Source of the DNA: an uncultured Gammaproteobacteria bacterium
Lineage (GTDB): Bacteria > Pseudomonadota > Gammaproteobacteria > PS1 > Pseudothioglobaceae
NCBI GenBank assembly: GCA_902509905.1
Contig: CABWZI010000005.1
Span: forward strand, 1 to 64,000
DNA length: 64,000 nt
Reading direction: 5' to 3'
In this document: positions 16,661 to 25,467 of the stretch, in pieces
Position numbering within the stretch: position 1 is the first letter of the stretch
Layout of the letters: each line of letters starts with the position of its first letter
Notes under the pieces: generated by a model
The model's input: the letters and a program-made list of their open reading frames with translations, nothing else
What the model was told of the DNA's origin: nothing
The model's database searches: none
Made by a program: the position numbers and the translations under genes

Positions 16661-16706
16661 TAATTATTACTTATTAAGTAAATAATTACCAATAAATTAC
16701 CAATAA
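16661..16706. promoter_or_regulatory. Divergent control region: near-palindrome plus 11-bp tandem repeat
   Basis: The 178-base spacer between the divergent Rieske genes is very AT-rich. TTACTTA at 16667-16673 and TAAGTAA at 16675-16681 form a perfect 7-bp inverted repeat around one T, and the flanks extend it imperfectly to 16661-16688. Directly next come two abutting copies of ATTACCAATAA at 16685-16695 and 16696-16706, one helical turn apart. A partial inverted copy, TTTGGTATTATT, lies at 16747-16758. This is a plausible operator for a dimeric or oligomeric regulator such as the operon's Lrp protein. No clear -35/-10 pair could be assigned. Confidence 0.5.
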
Positions 16707-16799
16707 ATGCAATTTATTAACAATAATTCATTAATATGTAATTATGTTTGGTATTATTTGTGCAGAAAAATTTAACTTTTATTTAAAAGGCTATCGCAT

Positions 16800-18158
16800 T
16801 TGGATAATGAAAAAAACAATATAGAGATTGAATTTAATGGCTTTTCTGGTTATGAATTAAAGCACTCTAAAGAGGTCGATGATGAAATTACACGCATTGG
16901 TCCAGGTACAAAAGCTGGAGAATATTTAAGAAGATATTGGCATCCAATTTATATCTCATCAGAACTTACAGACCTTCCTGTAGCAATCAAAATCTTGGGT
17001 GAGGAATTAGTTTTATTTCGTGACAAAAGTAAGCGACTTGGCCTAGTTCACAAACAGTGTCCACATCGCCAAGCCTCTCTTGAGTTTGGAATTTGTCAAA
17101 CTCATGGAATCAGTTGCTGCTATCACGGCTGGCACTTTGATGTTGATGGAACAATTTTAGATGTTCCAGGCCAGTCTGAACACACTCAAGAAATCATTAA
17201 AGAGAAGGTTCAGCTCGGCGCGTATCCGATGCATGAATTCAAGGGACTTATTTTTGCCTACTTGGGTCCAAAAGAAAAGAGGCCTGAGTTTCCAATGTAC
17301 GATAGTCTAAATTTTGATGACATGGAAATGGTTCCATACAAAGCCCCGTTTGATTGTAATTGGCTTCAAGTTCTCGATGCCATTGTCGACCCTATTCATA
17401 CTGCTTTTCTTCACTCTAATATGAGTCGACAACAGTTCTCTGAGGGATTTGGTGAAGTTGGACAGATTGAATTTTTTGAGAGAGATAGCTGGATTCTTGG
17501 ATGCAATACTAGAAGGGTTGGTGACAATGTTTGGTTCAGAATTAATGAAGTTATCCTCCCTAACTTTACTCAAGCAGGAGCGGCATTTGCTGCTGATGGA
17601 ACCAAACAACTGCTTTATGGTCGAAGTTCCTTTACAAGGTGGGTAGTCCCAATTGATGATGAGACAACGATTTGCTATGCCTGGGCAAATTTTGGTGAAC
17701 GTGGTGATCCTCATAAATACAATACGCCAGAAGGGCCTGAGCTCATTGAGCAGGGAGAGATATTTGATAGACCTTATGAGGAGCGTCAAAGATTCCCTGC
17801 AGATAGAGAAGCGTGCGAGGGGATGGGTCCAATTAACATCCATAAAAACGAAAACCTGGTTGCCAGTGACCAGGGAGTTGCAATGATGCGTCAAAGAATA
17901 AGAGAACAAATCAGAAGCCTTGCTGATGGCAAAGAACCCTACAAAGTGACTGATCTAAAAGAATCGCCAATACCAACTTATGGAGGTGATTCTGTTCTTA
18001 ACATTCCAAAAAATGATGATAATGAGGACAGTTTCTTCAGTAAACTTGCCAAGGAGTTCATTAAAATTCAGTTTGAGGTTGATAGCAAAACTGAGGAAGA
18101 GAGAATTAAAATTGTCTCTGATAAACTAATTGAAATTCAATCAAGAGAGAGCTCGTAG
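16800..18158 (+). CDS. Rieske oxygenase alpha subunit, phthalate dioxygenase/O- or N-demethylase class
   Basis: A 452-residue Rieske oxygenase of the phthalate 4,5-dioxygenase and vanillate demethylase class, distinct from the divergent neighbour. Rieske ligands are Cys87-x-His89 and Cys106-x2-His109. The iron site is His200-x4-His205 in VDPIHTAFLHS with the canonical bridging Asp197. The start is TTG at 16800, nine bases after AAAGG; there is no in-frame ATG before the conserved region. It is followed 11 bases later by a D-2-hydroxyacid dehydrogenase gene. Members of this class use a separate FMN/2Fe-2S reductase, which is absent here. Substrate unknown. Confidence 0.87.
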   Translation: MDNEKNNIEIEFNGFSGYELKHSKEVDDEITRIGPGTKAGEYLRRYWHPIYISSELTDLPVAIKILGEELVLFRDKSKRLGLVHKQCPHRQASLEFGICQTHGISCCYHGWHFDVDGTILDVPGQSEHTQEIIKEKVQLGAYPMHEFKGLIFAYLGPKEKRPEFPMYDSLNFDDMEMVPYKAPFDCNWLQVLDAIVDPIHTAFLHSNMSRQQFSEGFGEVGQIEFFERDSWILGCNTRRVGDNVWFRINEVILPNFTQAGAAFAADGTKQLLYGRSSFTRWVVPIDDETTICYAWANFGERGDPHKYNTPEGPELIEQGEIFDRPYEERQRFPADREACEGMGPINIHKNENLVASDQGVAMMRQRIREQIRSLADGKEPYKVTDLKESPIPTYGGDSVLNIPKNDDNEDSFFSKLAKEFIKIQFEVDSKTEEERIKIVSDKLIEIQSRESS

Positions 18159-18169
18159 GTCAATAAGCT

Positions 18170-19198
18170 ATGCAGGGTAATAAAAAAATTAGAGTCCACT
18201 TTAAGAGTAATCATGCTGATCCTGATTCATTCCCTCCAACCATAGAGGGTGAAAGTGTATTTGCAATAACCCAAGAAAGATATCAAGCTGCAATTGAGAG
18301 CTATCCAGATCTAAAAGATAAGATTGATCCCGTTTTTGATTGGGATCTTGACAACTTTTATGAATCTATGAAAACTGCAGAGGTTTTAGTATGCTGGGAT
18401 TTTCCGACTGAAAATCTATCTGAAATTGCCCCTAATTTAAAGTGGATACATATCATTGGTGCTGGTGTTGAGCATTTATGCCCGATGGATTGGGTTCCTG
18501 AAAATGTCTCTGTTGTAAACAATAGAGGAGTTCATTCGGCGAAGGCTGGAGAGTTTGGGCTGATGAGCGTCTTGATGCTGCACACTCATATTCCTGAAAT
18601 AGTCAGAAACCAACAGAGCAATCACTGGGAGTCTTTATACTCCTCTCCAATCATGGGAAAAACTCTGCTTGTTATTGGGGTTGGAAACATTGGTTATGCG
18701 GCAGCTCAAAAGTGCAAGCTACTTGGAATGAATGTGATTGGTGTGAGTCGTCACGGAAAGAATCTTGATGATGTTGACCGAATGGTCTCTCAAGATGAGC
18801 TCGATGAAGTACTTCCCCTCGCTGACTATATATTTATGTCAACACCAAACACACAGGAGACTTATAACCTTCTTGACAAAAGACGTCAATCATTAATGAA
18901 GCCTGGCGTAGGAATCATTAATGTTGGTAGAGCGGCAACAATGGACTATGATGCGCTTGTTGACAACTTGAACTCTGGCCACATGAAGGCGGCAATCATT
19001 GACGTTTTTGATCCTGAGCCATTACCATCAGATTCTAAGCTGTGGACTACGCCTAACCTTATGGTTATGCCTCACATCTCAGCTGATGACGGTGACACCT
19101 ATATCCCATTGACGCTCGATTTGGTGATGATGAATATGCGCAGATACATTGCGAATGAGGGCCTAAACAATCTAGTGAACCCTGAGCTAGGTTACTAG
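18170..19198 (+). CDS. D-isomer-specific 2-hydroxyacid dehydrogenase
   Basis: A 342-residue NAD(P)-dependent oxidoreductase that interconverts 2-oxoacids and D-2-hydroxyacids. The Rossmann loop GVGNIGYAAAQ occurs near residues 167-177, the catalytic Arg in NVGRAATMD, the acidic residue in DVFDPEPLP and the catalytic His in MPHISADDGD. It is closest in pattern to the glyoxylate/hydroxypyruvate reductase-type group, but the first 60 residues are divergent. It pairs with the Rieske gene 11 bases upstream and converges on a glycerate kinase gene with a 12-base overlap, so hydroxypyruvate or glyoxylate reduction is a reasonable inference, not a demonstrated one. Confidence 0.85.
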   Translation: MQGNKKIRVHFKSNHADPDSFPPTIEGESVFAITQERYQAAIESYPDLKDKIDPVFDWDLDNFYESMKTAEVLVCWDFPTENLSEIAPNLKWIHIIGAGVEHLCPMDWVPENVSVVNNRGVHSAKAGEFGLMSVLMLHTHIPEIVRNQQSNHWESLYSSPIMGKTLLVIGVGNIGYAAAQKCKLLGMNVIGVSRHGKNLDDVDRMVSQDELDEVLPLADYIFMSTPNTQETYNLLDKRRQSLMKPGVGIINVGRAATMDYDALVDNLNSGHMKAAIIDVFDPEPLPSDSKLWTTPNLMVMPHISADDGDTYIPLTLDLVMMNMRRYIANEGLNNLVNPELGY

Positions 19199-20323
19199 TT
19201 CTCTGAAATCCTCTGCGGCCTTTTGAGAAATACCTTTAAGGGAGCCATACGGGTCCTCGAAAGCCTTTTCAATTGAAAACTTTTCATTAACAATGCCGTA
19301 TGAATTAGTTACATTGAACTTTTGATTAAAAGTTTTTGGATCATCAACTGAGCCTGCAATGACAAAAACTCTGCGGTTCAATTGGTTTGCATAATTAATA
19401 ACGCCAATTGGAGCCTTGCCTCTTTCGCTTTGAGAATCAATCCGGCCCTCTCCAGTAATGACAAGATCTGCATCCAATAAATATTGATTAAAGTTGAGCG
19501 CCTCGAGCACAATATTAATTCCACTCTTGAGCTCTGAATTTATGAAAGCTGAAATGCCAAAACCTAGCCCACCAGCAGCACCAAAACCAGGCTGATCCTG
19601 CAACTGACTGCCTAACTGAATTGAGATGATTCTGTAATAGTGAGCCATAATTGACTCTAGCTCTTCAATCATTTTACTGCTCGCCCCCTTTTGCGCTGCA
19701 AAAACTTTAGAGGCACCTTTTTCTCCAAGAAGGGGGTTATCTACATCACAGGCTATCTCGATAGATGTGTTCTTTATACGCGTATCTATATGACTGAGAT
19801 TGATATCAGATAACAAACTTAGAGTTTCAAAATGACCATTCAATTCATTTCCTTCAGAGTCCAAAAACTGGACACCTATTGCCCTTAAAAATCCATATCC
19901 ACCATCATTCGTAGCGCTTCCTCCAAGACCAATAATGATTTTTTTTGCTCCTTTATCTAGCGCTGCGATGACTAGCTGTCCGACTCCAAAACTGGAGGCA
20001 GCCATTGGGTTTCTTTTGTTTTCAGACACTAAATGTAGGCCACATGCTTCTGCAACCTCGATCACAGCTGTTTTTGAGTTTCCAAGCATCCCCCACTTCG
20101 CTCTTGTTCTATCACCCATTGGCCCTTCGACCTCTGAAAACTCAAAACTCCCATGAGTAGCACTTACCATAGCATCAACGGTGCCTTCGCCTCCATCTGC
20201 GATTGGAATCTTAATGATTTCAGCCTCTGGAAAAACATTTTGAAAGCCTGACTCAATAGCACTGGCAACCTCAAACGCTGTGAGCGTTTCTTTAAAAGAA
20301 TCAGGAGCTATAACTATTTTCAT
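19187..20323 (-). CDS. Glycerate 2-kinase (GarK/GlxK family)
   Basis: Phosphorylates D-glycerate with ATP, normally to 2-phosphoglycerate, feeding lower glycolysis. The 378-residue protein begins MKIVIAPDSFKETLTAFEVA, the family signature, with KIPIADGGEGTVDAM near 40-54, GLGGSATNDGGYGFLRAIG, GFGAAGGLGFG and VITGEGRIDSQSERGKAPIGV (fragments). Its 3' end overlaps the 3' end of the convergent hydroxyacid dehydrogenase gene. The pair would take hydroxypyruvate to phosphoglycerate, linking glyoxylate or serine-type carbon to central metabolism. Confidence 0.92.
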   Translation of the reverse strand: MKIVIAPDSFKETLTAFEVASAIESGFQNVFPEAEIIKIPIADGGEGTVDAMVSATHGSFEFSEVEGPMGDRTRAKWGMLGNSKTAVIEVAEACGLHLVSENKRNPMAASSFGVGQLVIAALDKGAKKIIIGLGGSATNDGGYGFLRAIGVQFLDSEGNELNGHFETLSLLSDINLSHIDTRIKNTSIEIACDVDNPLLGEKGASKVFAAQKGASSKMIEELESIMAHYYRIISIQLGSQLQDQPGFGAAGGLGFGISAFINSELKSGINIVLEALNFNQYLLDADLVITGEGRIDSQSERGKAPIGVINYANQLNRRVFVIAGSVDDPKTFNQKFNVTNSYGIVNEKFSIEKAFEDPYGSLKGISQKAAEDFRELVT

Positions 20324-20346
20324 AATGGAGAAATAATTTAGTTAGC

Positions 20347-22290
20347 TCAAATTGATAGGAGCTCTTCACGGTTTTTAAAAAACTCTAAAGCCTCAGGGTT
20401 TGCAAGCGACTCCTTGTTTTTAATTTCAAGCCCATGCACTATATCACGAACCGAAATCTCTACGATTTTTCCGGACTTTGTTCTTGGAATATCACCCACT
20501 TCTAAAATCTTTGCTGGAACATGTCTTGGTGTGCACTCTGTGCGGATAACCAACTTAATCTCCTGAATGAGACTATCCGTCAGCTCTTGCCCCTCTCGCA
20601 TCTTCACAAAAAGTACAACACGAACATCATTTTTCCATTCCTGCCCAATCACAATACTCTCAAGTACCGCCTCAATTTTATCTACTTGACGGTAAATCTC
20701 AGCAGTACCGATGCGAACACCTCCAGGGTTTAGAACCGCATCCGAACGCCCATAAATCACAACGCCGCCATGCTTAGTAATTTCCGCAAAATCTCCGTGA
20801 GCCCATACACCTTCAAAATGCTCATAGTAGGCTGAATAATACTTCTGGCCTCCTTCATCTCTCCAAAAAAAGACCGGACGAGATGGAAATGATTGTGCGC
20901 AAATGAGTTCACCACGCTGTTGACGAACGGATTCGCCTTCATCATTCCAAACTTGCACATCCATGCCAAGCCCTGGCGCTTGTATTTCACCTCGATAGAC
21001 CGGGAGCGTCGGAACGCCCAAAACAAAGCATGAGACAATATCTGTGCCTCCAGAAATCGATGCGAGATGAAGATCATCTTTAATCTCAGAATACACAAAA
21101 TCATAACCTTCTGCAGAAAGCGGAGACCCCGTCGAGGCCATACCTCGCAGCGCTTCAAGATTGCGTCCAGACTTAGGAGAGAAGCCTACTTTTTGGAGTG
21201 CCTCAATATATTTTGCTGAAGTTCCAAATAATGTAAATTTTTCAGCCTCTGCAAAGTCCCAAAGTGCTTTTGCTCCTGGATAAAAAGGTGATCCATCATA
21301 AAGCATTACCGTAGCCTTACTCGCTAAAGCTGAAACCAACCAGTTCCACATCATCCATGAACAGGTCGTGAAATAAAATACGCGATCATCTTTACGAATA
21401 TCTGCATGAAGCTGTTGCTCTTTTAGATGCTGTAAAAGTGTACCTCCATGGCCATGAACTATGCACTTTGGCGCTCCAGTTGTCCCAGAGGAGTAGAGGA
21501 TGTAAAGAGGGTGATCAAAAGGGACTTGTTTAAACTCAACTTCCTTATCGGGAAGATTTGATGTTATCTCTAAAAGAGTTGAGCAGTTTTCTATATCTCC
21601 TGTGTATGTTTGAATATATTCAACCATAACGACCTTCTCTACCGAAGGCAAATCATCTAGAAATGACTTAACTCTCTCAATTGTGTCATGTGCCTTTCCA
21701 TTGTAATAATAGCCATCAACAACGAAGATCATCTTAGGCTCAATCTGTCCAAAACGATCCAAGACTCCTTGCCTACCAAAATCGGGGGAGCAGCTCGACC
21801 AAATCGCTCCAATTGAAGTTGTCGCGAGCATCCCAATGATTGCCGCCGGGTGATTAGGAAGAAAAGCTGCAACTCGATCACCTGGCCCAACACCACAGCT
21901 TCTCATGTGAGATTGAACTTTAGCAACCTGCAAATAAAGATCAGAAAAAGAAAGGCGTAATTCAATCTTATTCTCTCCACGAAAGACGATTGCGTCTTTC
22001 TCATCTCGACGCGATAACATAGTTTCAGCGAAATTTAATTTCGCTTCAGGAAACCACTGGGTATCAACCATCGATTCTCCCACTCGCTCAGGCCCAGAAA
22101 AGTCACCAACTGCGCCGCAATAATCTGCACACAATCGCCAAAAATTATCTGAGTGGTCAATAGAAAACTGATGCAAATCCCAATAGTTTGATAGCTTTAA
22201 GCCTCGCTCCTCGTTCACAGAACTTATAAATTTTGTGACATTCGCGTTTAGAATTTGCGACTCATTTGGCTTCCAGATTGGTGTACTCAA
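20347..22290 (-). CDS. Acetoacetyl-CoA synthetase
   Basis: Activates acetoacetate (possibly related short acids) to the CoA ester via an adenylate. The 647-residue protein has the family N-terminus PTIWKP-like TPIWKPNESQ, DHPLYILYSSGTTGAPKCIV (AMP-binding motif), WMMWNWLVSALASKATVMLYDGSP (split), YGRSDAVLNPGGVRIGTAEI and the catalytic Lys in RTKSGKIVE. Start is TTG 22290 preceded by GGAGG. It lies 23 bases after the glycerate kinase start on the same strand. It may recycle acetoacetate from polyhydroxybutyrate or amino acid breakdown; the local link to the amine cluster is not clear. Confidence 0.9.
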   Translation of the reverse strand: MSTPIWKPNESQILNANVTKFISSVNEERGLKLSNYWDLHQFSIDHSDNFWRLCADYCGAVGDFSGPERVGESMVDTQWFPEAKLNFAETMLSRRDEKDAIVFRGENKIELRLSFSDLYLQVAKVQSHMRSCGVGPGDRVAAFLPNHPAAIIGMLATTSIGAIWSSCSPDFGRQGVLDRFGQIEPKMIFVVDGYYYNGKAHDTIERVKSFLDDLPSVEKVVMVEYIQTYTGDIENCSTLLEITSNLPDKEVEFKQVPFDHPLYILYSSGTTGAPKCIVHGHGGTLLQHLKEQQLHADIRKDDRVFYFTTCSWMMWNWLVSALASKATVMLYDGSPFYPGAKALWDFAEAEKFTLFGTSAKYIEALQKVGFSPKSGRNLEALRGMASTGSPLSAEGYDFVYSEIKDDLHLASISGGTDIVSCFVLGVPTLPVYRGEIQAPGLGMDVQVWNDEGESVRQQRGELICAQSFPSRPVFFWRDEGGQKYYSAYYEHFEGVWAHGDFAEITKHGGVVIYGRSDAVLNPGGVRIGTAEIYRQVDKIEAVLESIVIGQEWKNDVRVVLFVKMREGQELTDSLIQEIKLVIRTECTPRHVPAKILEVGDIPRTKSGKIVEISVRDIVHGLEIKNKESLANPEALEFFKNREELLSI

Positions 22291-22322
22291 TCATTCCTCC
22301 TCAAACAATACCGACAGATGCT

Positions 22323-23189
22323 CTAATTATACTTTTTACCCCAGCGCTCTAGAGAAATGGTTGCAATGAAGATGATAAACATACCGACCCATTGACTCAT
22401 TCCAAGAGCATCCTGGAGAAGCATAACACCTAACAGTATGGTAAATACTGGCTCTAAATACATTACGTTTGATGTTCTAACAGGTCCAATGAGAGAGATT
22501 GATTTAAAGAAAAAATAGAATCCCCCACTCATACCCATTGCCGAAAGAATACTCCACATGAGCATCTCTGAGGATACTGAAGAAATTGGATCTGAAGTCA
22601 AAATAAAATAGACAGACACAAATATAAGTGCTGGCAAAACAGTAATGTATTTTACAAGTCCCCATCCCGATTCAACGCTTTCATGCCTCGATAGAATGTT
22701 GACTGTGACCTGAGCACACGAGGCCACAAGCCCCCAAAAAACACCCCATAAATTCCAATCACTTGAATCACCCTGAACCAGAACCCAAATTCCAAAGAGA
22801 GAAACCAGGAGCGCCGCAACAGATAAAAGATCGATGGATCGACTTTTGATTAACGAATTTACAAAAAAGGTAATGATAGGAAACGTATAAATCACCACTA
22901 CAGCAAGACTCAACGGTATCAACTTAATTGAGTACATGTAAGAAGAAATAAAGAGGGCCTGGAACAGACTTATTAAGATGAGTCTAGTATGAGCTGATCT
23001 ACTTTTAGCTTTCTTGGGAGACTTGTTTAGGATGCTTGCAAAAATAAAGGTGCTGACATAACGAACAGAGAGAAGAAGGAATACAGTTCCTCCGACTCCA
23101 TAAAAGTAAGGGACTACAGTAGCAGCAAGAGAGAAAAAGAATGCTGCTAATATTGCCGTGACAACGCTTGCCGATAGATTATTGGACAC
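22323..23189 (-). CDS. EamA/DMT family transporter, 10 membrane segments
   Basis: A drug/metabolite transporter superfamily permease. The 288-residue protein consists of two EamA halves with about ten hydrophobic helices: the first from about residue 6 to 130 with the SYMYSIKLIPLSLAVVVIYTFPI (partial) block, the second from about 145 to 280 with SNVMYLEPVFTILLGVMLL near the end. GTG 23189 is the start. Such proteins export amino acids, purines or other metabolites, but the substrate cannot be read from sequence. It is 32 bases before the acetoacetyl-CoA synthetase TTG and may be co-transcribed with it. Confidence 0.85.
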   Translation of the reverse strand: MSNNLSASVVTAILAAFFFSLAATVVPYFYGVGGTVFLLLSVRYVSTFIFASILNKSPKKAKSRSAHTRLILISLFQALFISSYMYSIKLIPLSLAVVVIYTFPIITFFVNSLIKSRSIDLLSVAALLVSLFGIWVLVQGDSSDWNLWGVFWGLVASCAQVTVNILSRHESVESGWGLVKYITVLPALIFVSVYFILTSDPISSVSSEMLMWSILSAMGMSGGFYFFFKSISLIGPVRTSNVMYLEPVFTILLGVMLLQDALGMSQWVGMFIIFIATISLERWGKKYN

Positions 23190-23267
23190 AGTCAGTTAAG
23201 AATCAAAAATGATAAGAGCCTGCATTTTAAGTCTCTTAAAGAGAGTCCGTCAAGGAATAAATTTAAT

Positions 23268-23978
23268 TTAGCCCTGAATCCTTCTTATTATTGATTCAGG
23301 ATCATTGGTAGTAATTGAAATTGACCCCCACTCGATTAATCGTAAAGCGACATCAGCATCATCTATCGTCCAGGAGTGATACTCTAAGCCTGCATCAATC
23401 ACTTTATCGACAAATAATTTTGAAGATTCATTGTCAGTTGAGATTCCATTCGCATTTATCTCTAAAGCCTCGTCGATCAACTCATCAAAATCTCGACCAT
23501 CCTCGCAAGTATAGAGAAAAAATGCTTTATAAACTGGCTCTAAATCCTTTACCGTTTTTATGACTTCAGAATTAAATGAAATAATTACTATTTGATCAGC
23601 ATTCATTTTGGATTTAGATAGCTGACTCAATAGCGGAGAGATAATTTCAGGGCCACACTTGATTTCAATGAAAATTTTCTGTCCTTTTGGAACAGTTTCT
23701 ACTACCTCAGATAATGTCGGAATTTTTAGATTGAGATTAGAGTCTCCTTTATAGCTCAGCTCTAATGCTTTTAAATCTTTAAGAGTGGAGTGATGGATGA
23801 TTGCCTTGGTCTTACAGACTCTTTCAGTATCCTCATCATGAATACAAACAATTTCACCATCTTTAGTTAGATGGAAGTCGCCTTCGATTCCATCTACACC
23901 AAGCTGCCAAGACGCCTCAAAGGCTGGCAGCGAGTTTTCAGGGAATGTAAATGAGACTCCGCGATGCGCAATAATCAT
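23268..23978 (-). CDS. Glycerophosphodiester phosphodiesterase
   Basis: Hydrolyses glycerophosphodiesters to glycerol-3-phosphate and an alcohol. The 236-residue TIM-barrel protein begins MIIAHRGVSFTFPENSLPAFE: the HRG catalytic His, ENS and then EGDFHLTKDGEIVCIHDEDTERV (partial) with metal-binding acidic residues and the second catalytic His. IFIEIKCG and the C-terminal WTIDDADVA complete the pattern. No signal peptide is present, so it is cytoplasmic like UgpQ. It may salvage headgroups from phospholipids. It stands alone between nuoN and the permease gene. Confidence 0.9.
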   Translation of the reverse strand: MIIAHRGVSFTFPENSLPAFEASWQLGVDGIEGDFHLTKDGEIVCIHDEDTERVCKTKAIIHHSTLKDLKALELSYKGDSNLNLKIPTLSEVVETVPKGQKIFIEIKCGPEIISPLLSQLSKSKMNADQIVIISFNSEVIKTVKDLEPVYKAFFLYTCEDGRDFDELIDEALEINANGISTDNESSKLFVDKVIDAGLEYHSWTIDDADVALRLIEWGSISITTNDPESIIRRIQG

Positions 23979-24018
23979 AAAGCCATTCTACAGAAAATGT
24001 AATAAAAACCTAGCTCAC

Positions 24019-25467
24019 TTAAAACAGTGAAACAGACAGATTCATCCAATAGCCAGGCATCAAACCGATTATTAAAATGAGTGCACCGTTGATAGATAAG
24101 ACGACTTTTAGATCTATTGGCGCTGAAACAACAATGTCTTTATCTGCATCATCAAAGTACATTGTTTTAATAATTTGCAAATAGTAGTAGGCACTGATGA
24201 CTGCAAAAATAACCGCGATGATAGCAAGAATGACGTAACCCTCGGAAACCACTTGCTGAAGAATAAATAGTTTTGAATAAAAACCAATAAATGGGGGCAC
24301 TCCAGCCATTGAGAGCATCACAGCAAGCATGATTAAAGCAAACCAAGGCGAATGTTTACTGAGACCTCTAAAGTCTGAAATTTGGTCTGCTTCAAAGCCG
24401 CTTCGATTTAATACAATGATCGATCCAAAGGCAGCCAAACTCATCAATATATAAGCGAATACATAAAAAATAGCTGACCCATAGCCCTCTAAAACGCCAG
24501 TGACAAATCCAAGAAGCACAAATCCAATGTGGGATATCGTTGAATACGCGAGCATTCTCTTTATATTCACTTGCGTCAGCGCAACTAACGAGCCAACTGC
24601 AATTGAGAGAACAGCTAGAATCATAAATAGGTCCGCCCAGTATTGCTGGAAATCACTCAAGCCATCAATCAAGAGACGAACTAATAGAGCTACAGCAGCT
24701 ATCTTTGGAACCGTTGATAAAAACATAGTGACCGAGGTTGGTGAACCTTGATAGACATCTGGAACCCACATATGAAAAGGCACCGCACCAAGCTTGAATG
24801 CCACTCCAATGACTAGGAAAACGAGACCAAAATTGAGAATAAGTGTCTCTTGAGGCTCTAGAGAAGCAAGACTTGCAAAGCTAGCTATCTGAGCAATATC
24901 AAGGTTACCGGTTATTCCATAAATCATTGACATGCCATAGAGCAATAGGCCAGATGCTATCGCACCAAGCACAAAATATTTAAGTGCGGCCTCTATCGCA
25001 AAAGCTCTATCTCTTGCAGTTGCTATAAGCGCATAAAGGGATAAGGACATAATCTCTAGCCCAAGGTATAAAGTCAGAAGGCTGTGCCCAGATACCATGA
25101 CAAGCATCCCTAAAATGGACATCAGCGCAAGAATAAAATACTCGTTTCTTAGAAGGCCATGTACACTCAGATAGTGCCTCGAATAAACCAGTGCAATAAT
25201 TGAAAAACCTGCTATAAAGACTTTAAAGGTAGACCCCAAGGTGTCTAGCACGAAGGTTCCTGAGAATATGGTTGCACTCTCTCCAATTAAGTTAAATGCC
25301 AACAAGCCAGTTATTAAAAGGGCTAGTTGCGAGAGATGGTAAGTAAACTTTTTGAGCTCTTTCTTTACATATAAATCAAACAAAAGAATACATGAGATTG
25401 CTGCCAACAAAAATAGTTCTGGCATCAAAAACATTAGCTCTGAAACATTGAAGTTAAAATTCATCAT
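24019..25467 (-). CDS. nuoN: NADH-quinone oxidoreductase subunit N
   Basis: One of the three antiporter-like proton-pumping membrane subunits of respiratory complex I. The 482-residue protein has about 14 hydrophobic helices and the family region LGLEIMSLSLYALIATARDR, with the key Glu in TM5, and the central Lys in AVPFHMWVPDVYQGSPTSV (TM7). It is the last gene of the nuo operon, its start overlapping the nuoM stop by four bases. Length is normal for bacterial NuoN. Confidence 0.95.
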   Translation of the reverse strand: MMNFNFNVSELMFLMPELFLLAAISCILLFDLYVKKELKKFTYHLSQLALLITGLLAFNLIGESATIFSGTFVLDTLGSTFKVFIAGFSIIALVYSRHYLSVHGLLRNEYFILALMSILGMLVMVSGHSLLTLYLGLEIMSLSLYALIATARDRAFAIEAALKYFVLGAIASGLLLYGMSMIYGITGNLDIAQIASFASLASLEPQETLILNFGLVFLVIGVAFKLGAVPFHMWVPDVYQGSPTSVTMFLSTVPKIAAVALLVRLLIDGLSDFQQYWADLFMILAVLSIAVGSLVALTQVNIKRMLAYSTISHIGFVLLGFVTGVLEGYGSAIFYVFAYILMSLAAFGSIIVLNRSGFEADQISDFRGLSKHSPWFALIMLAVMLSMAGVPPFIGFYSKLFILQQVVSEGYVILAIIAVIFAVISAYYYLQIIKTMYFDDADKDIVVSAPIDLKVVLSINGALILIIGLMPGYWMNLSVSLF

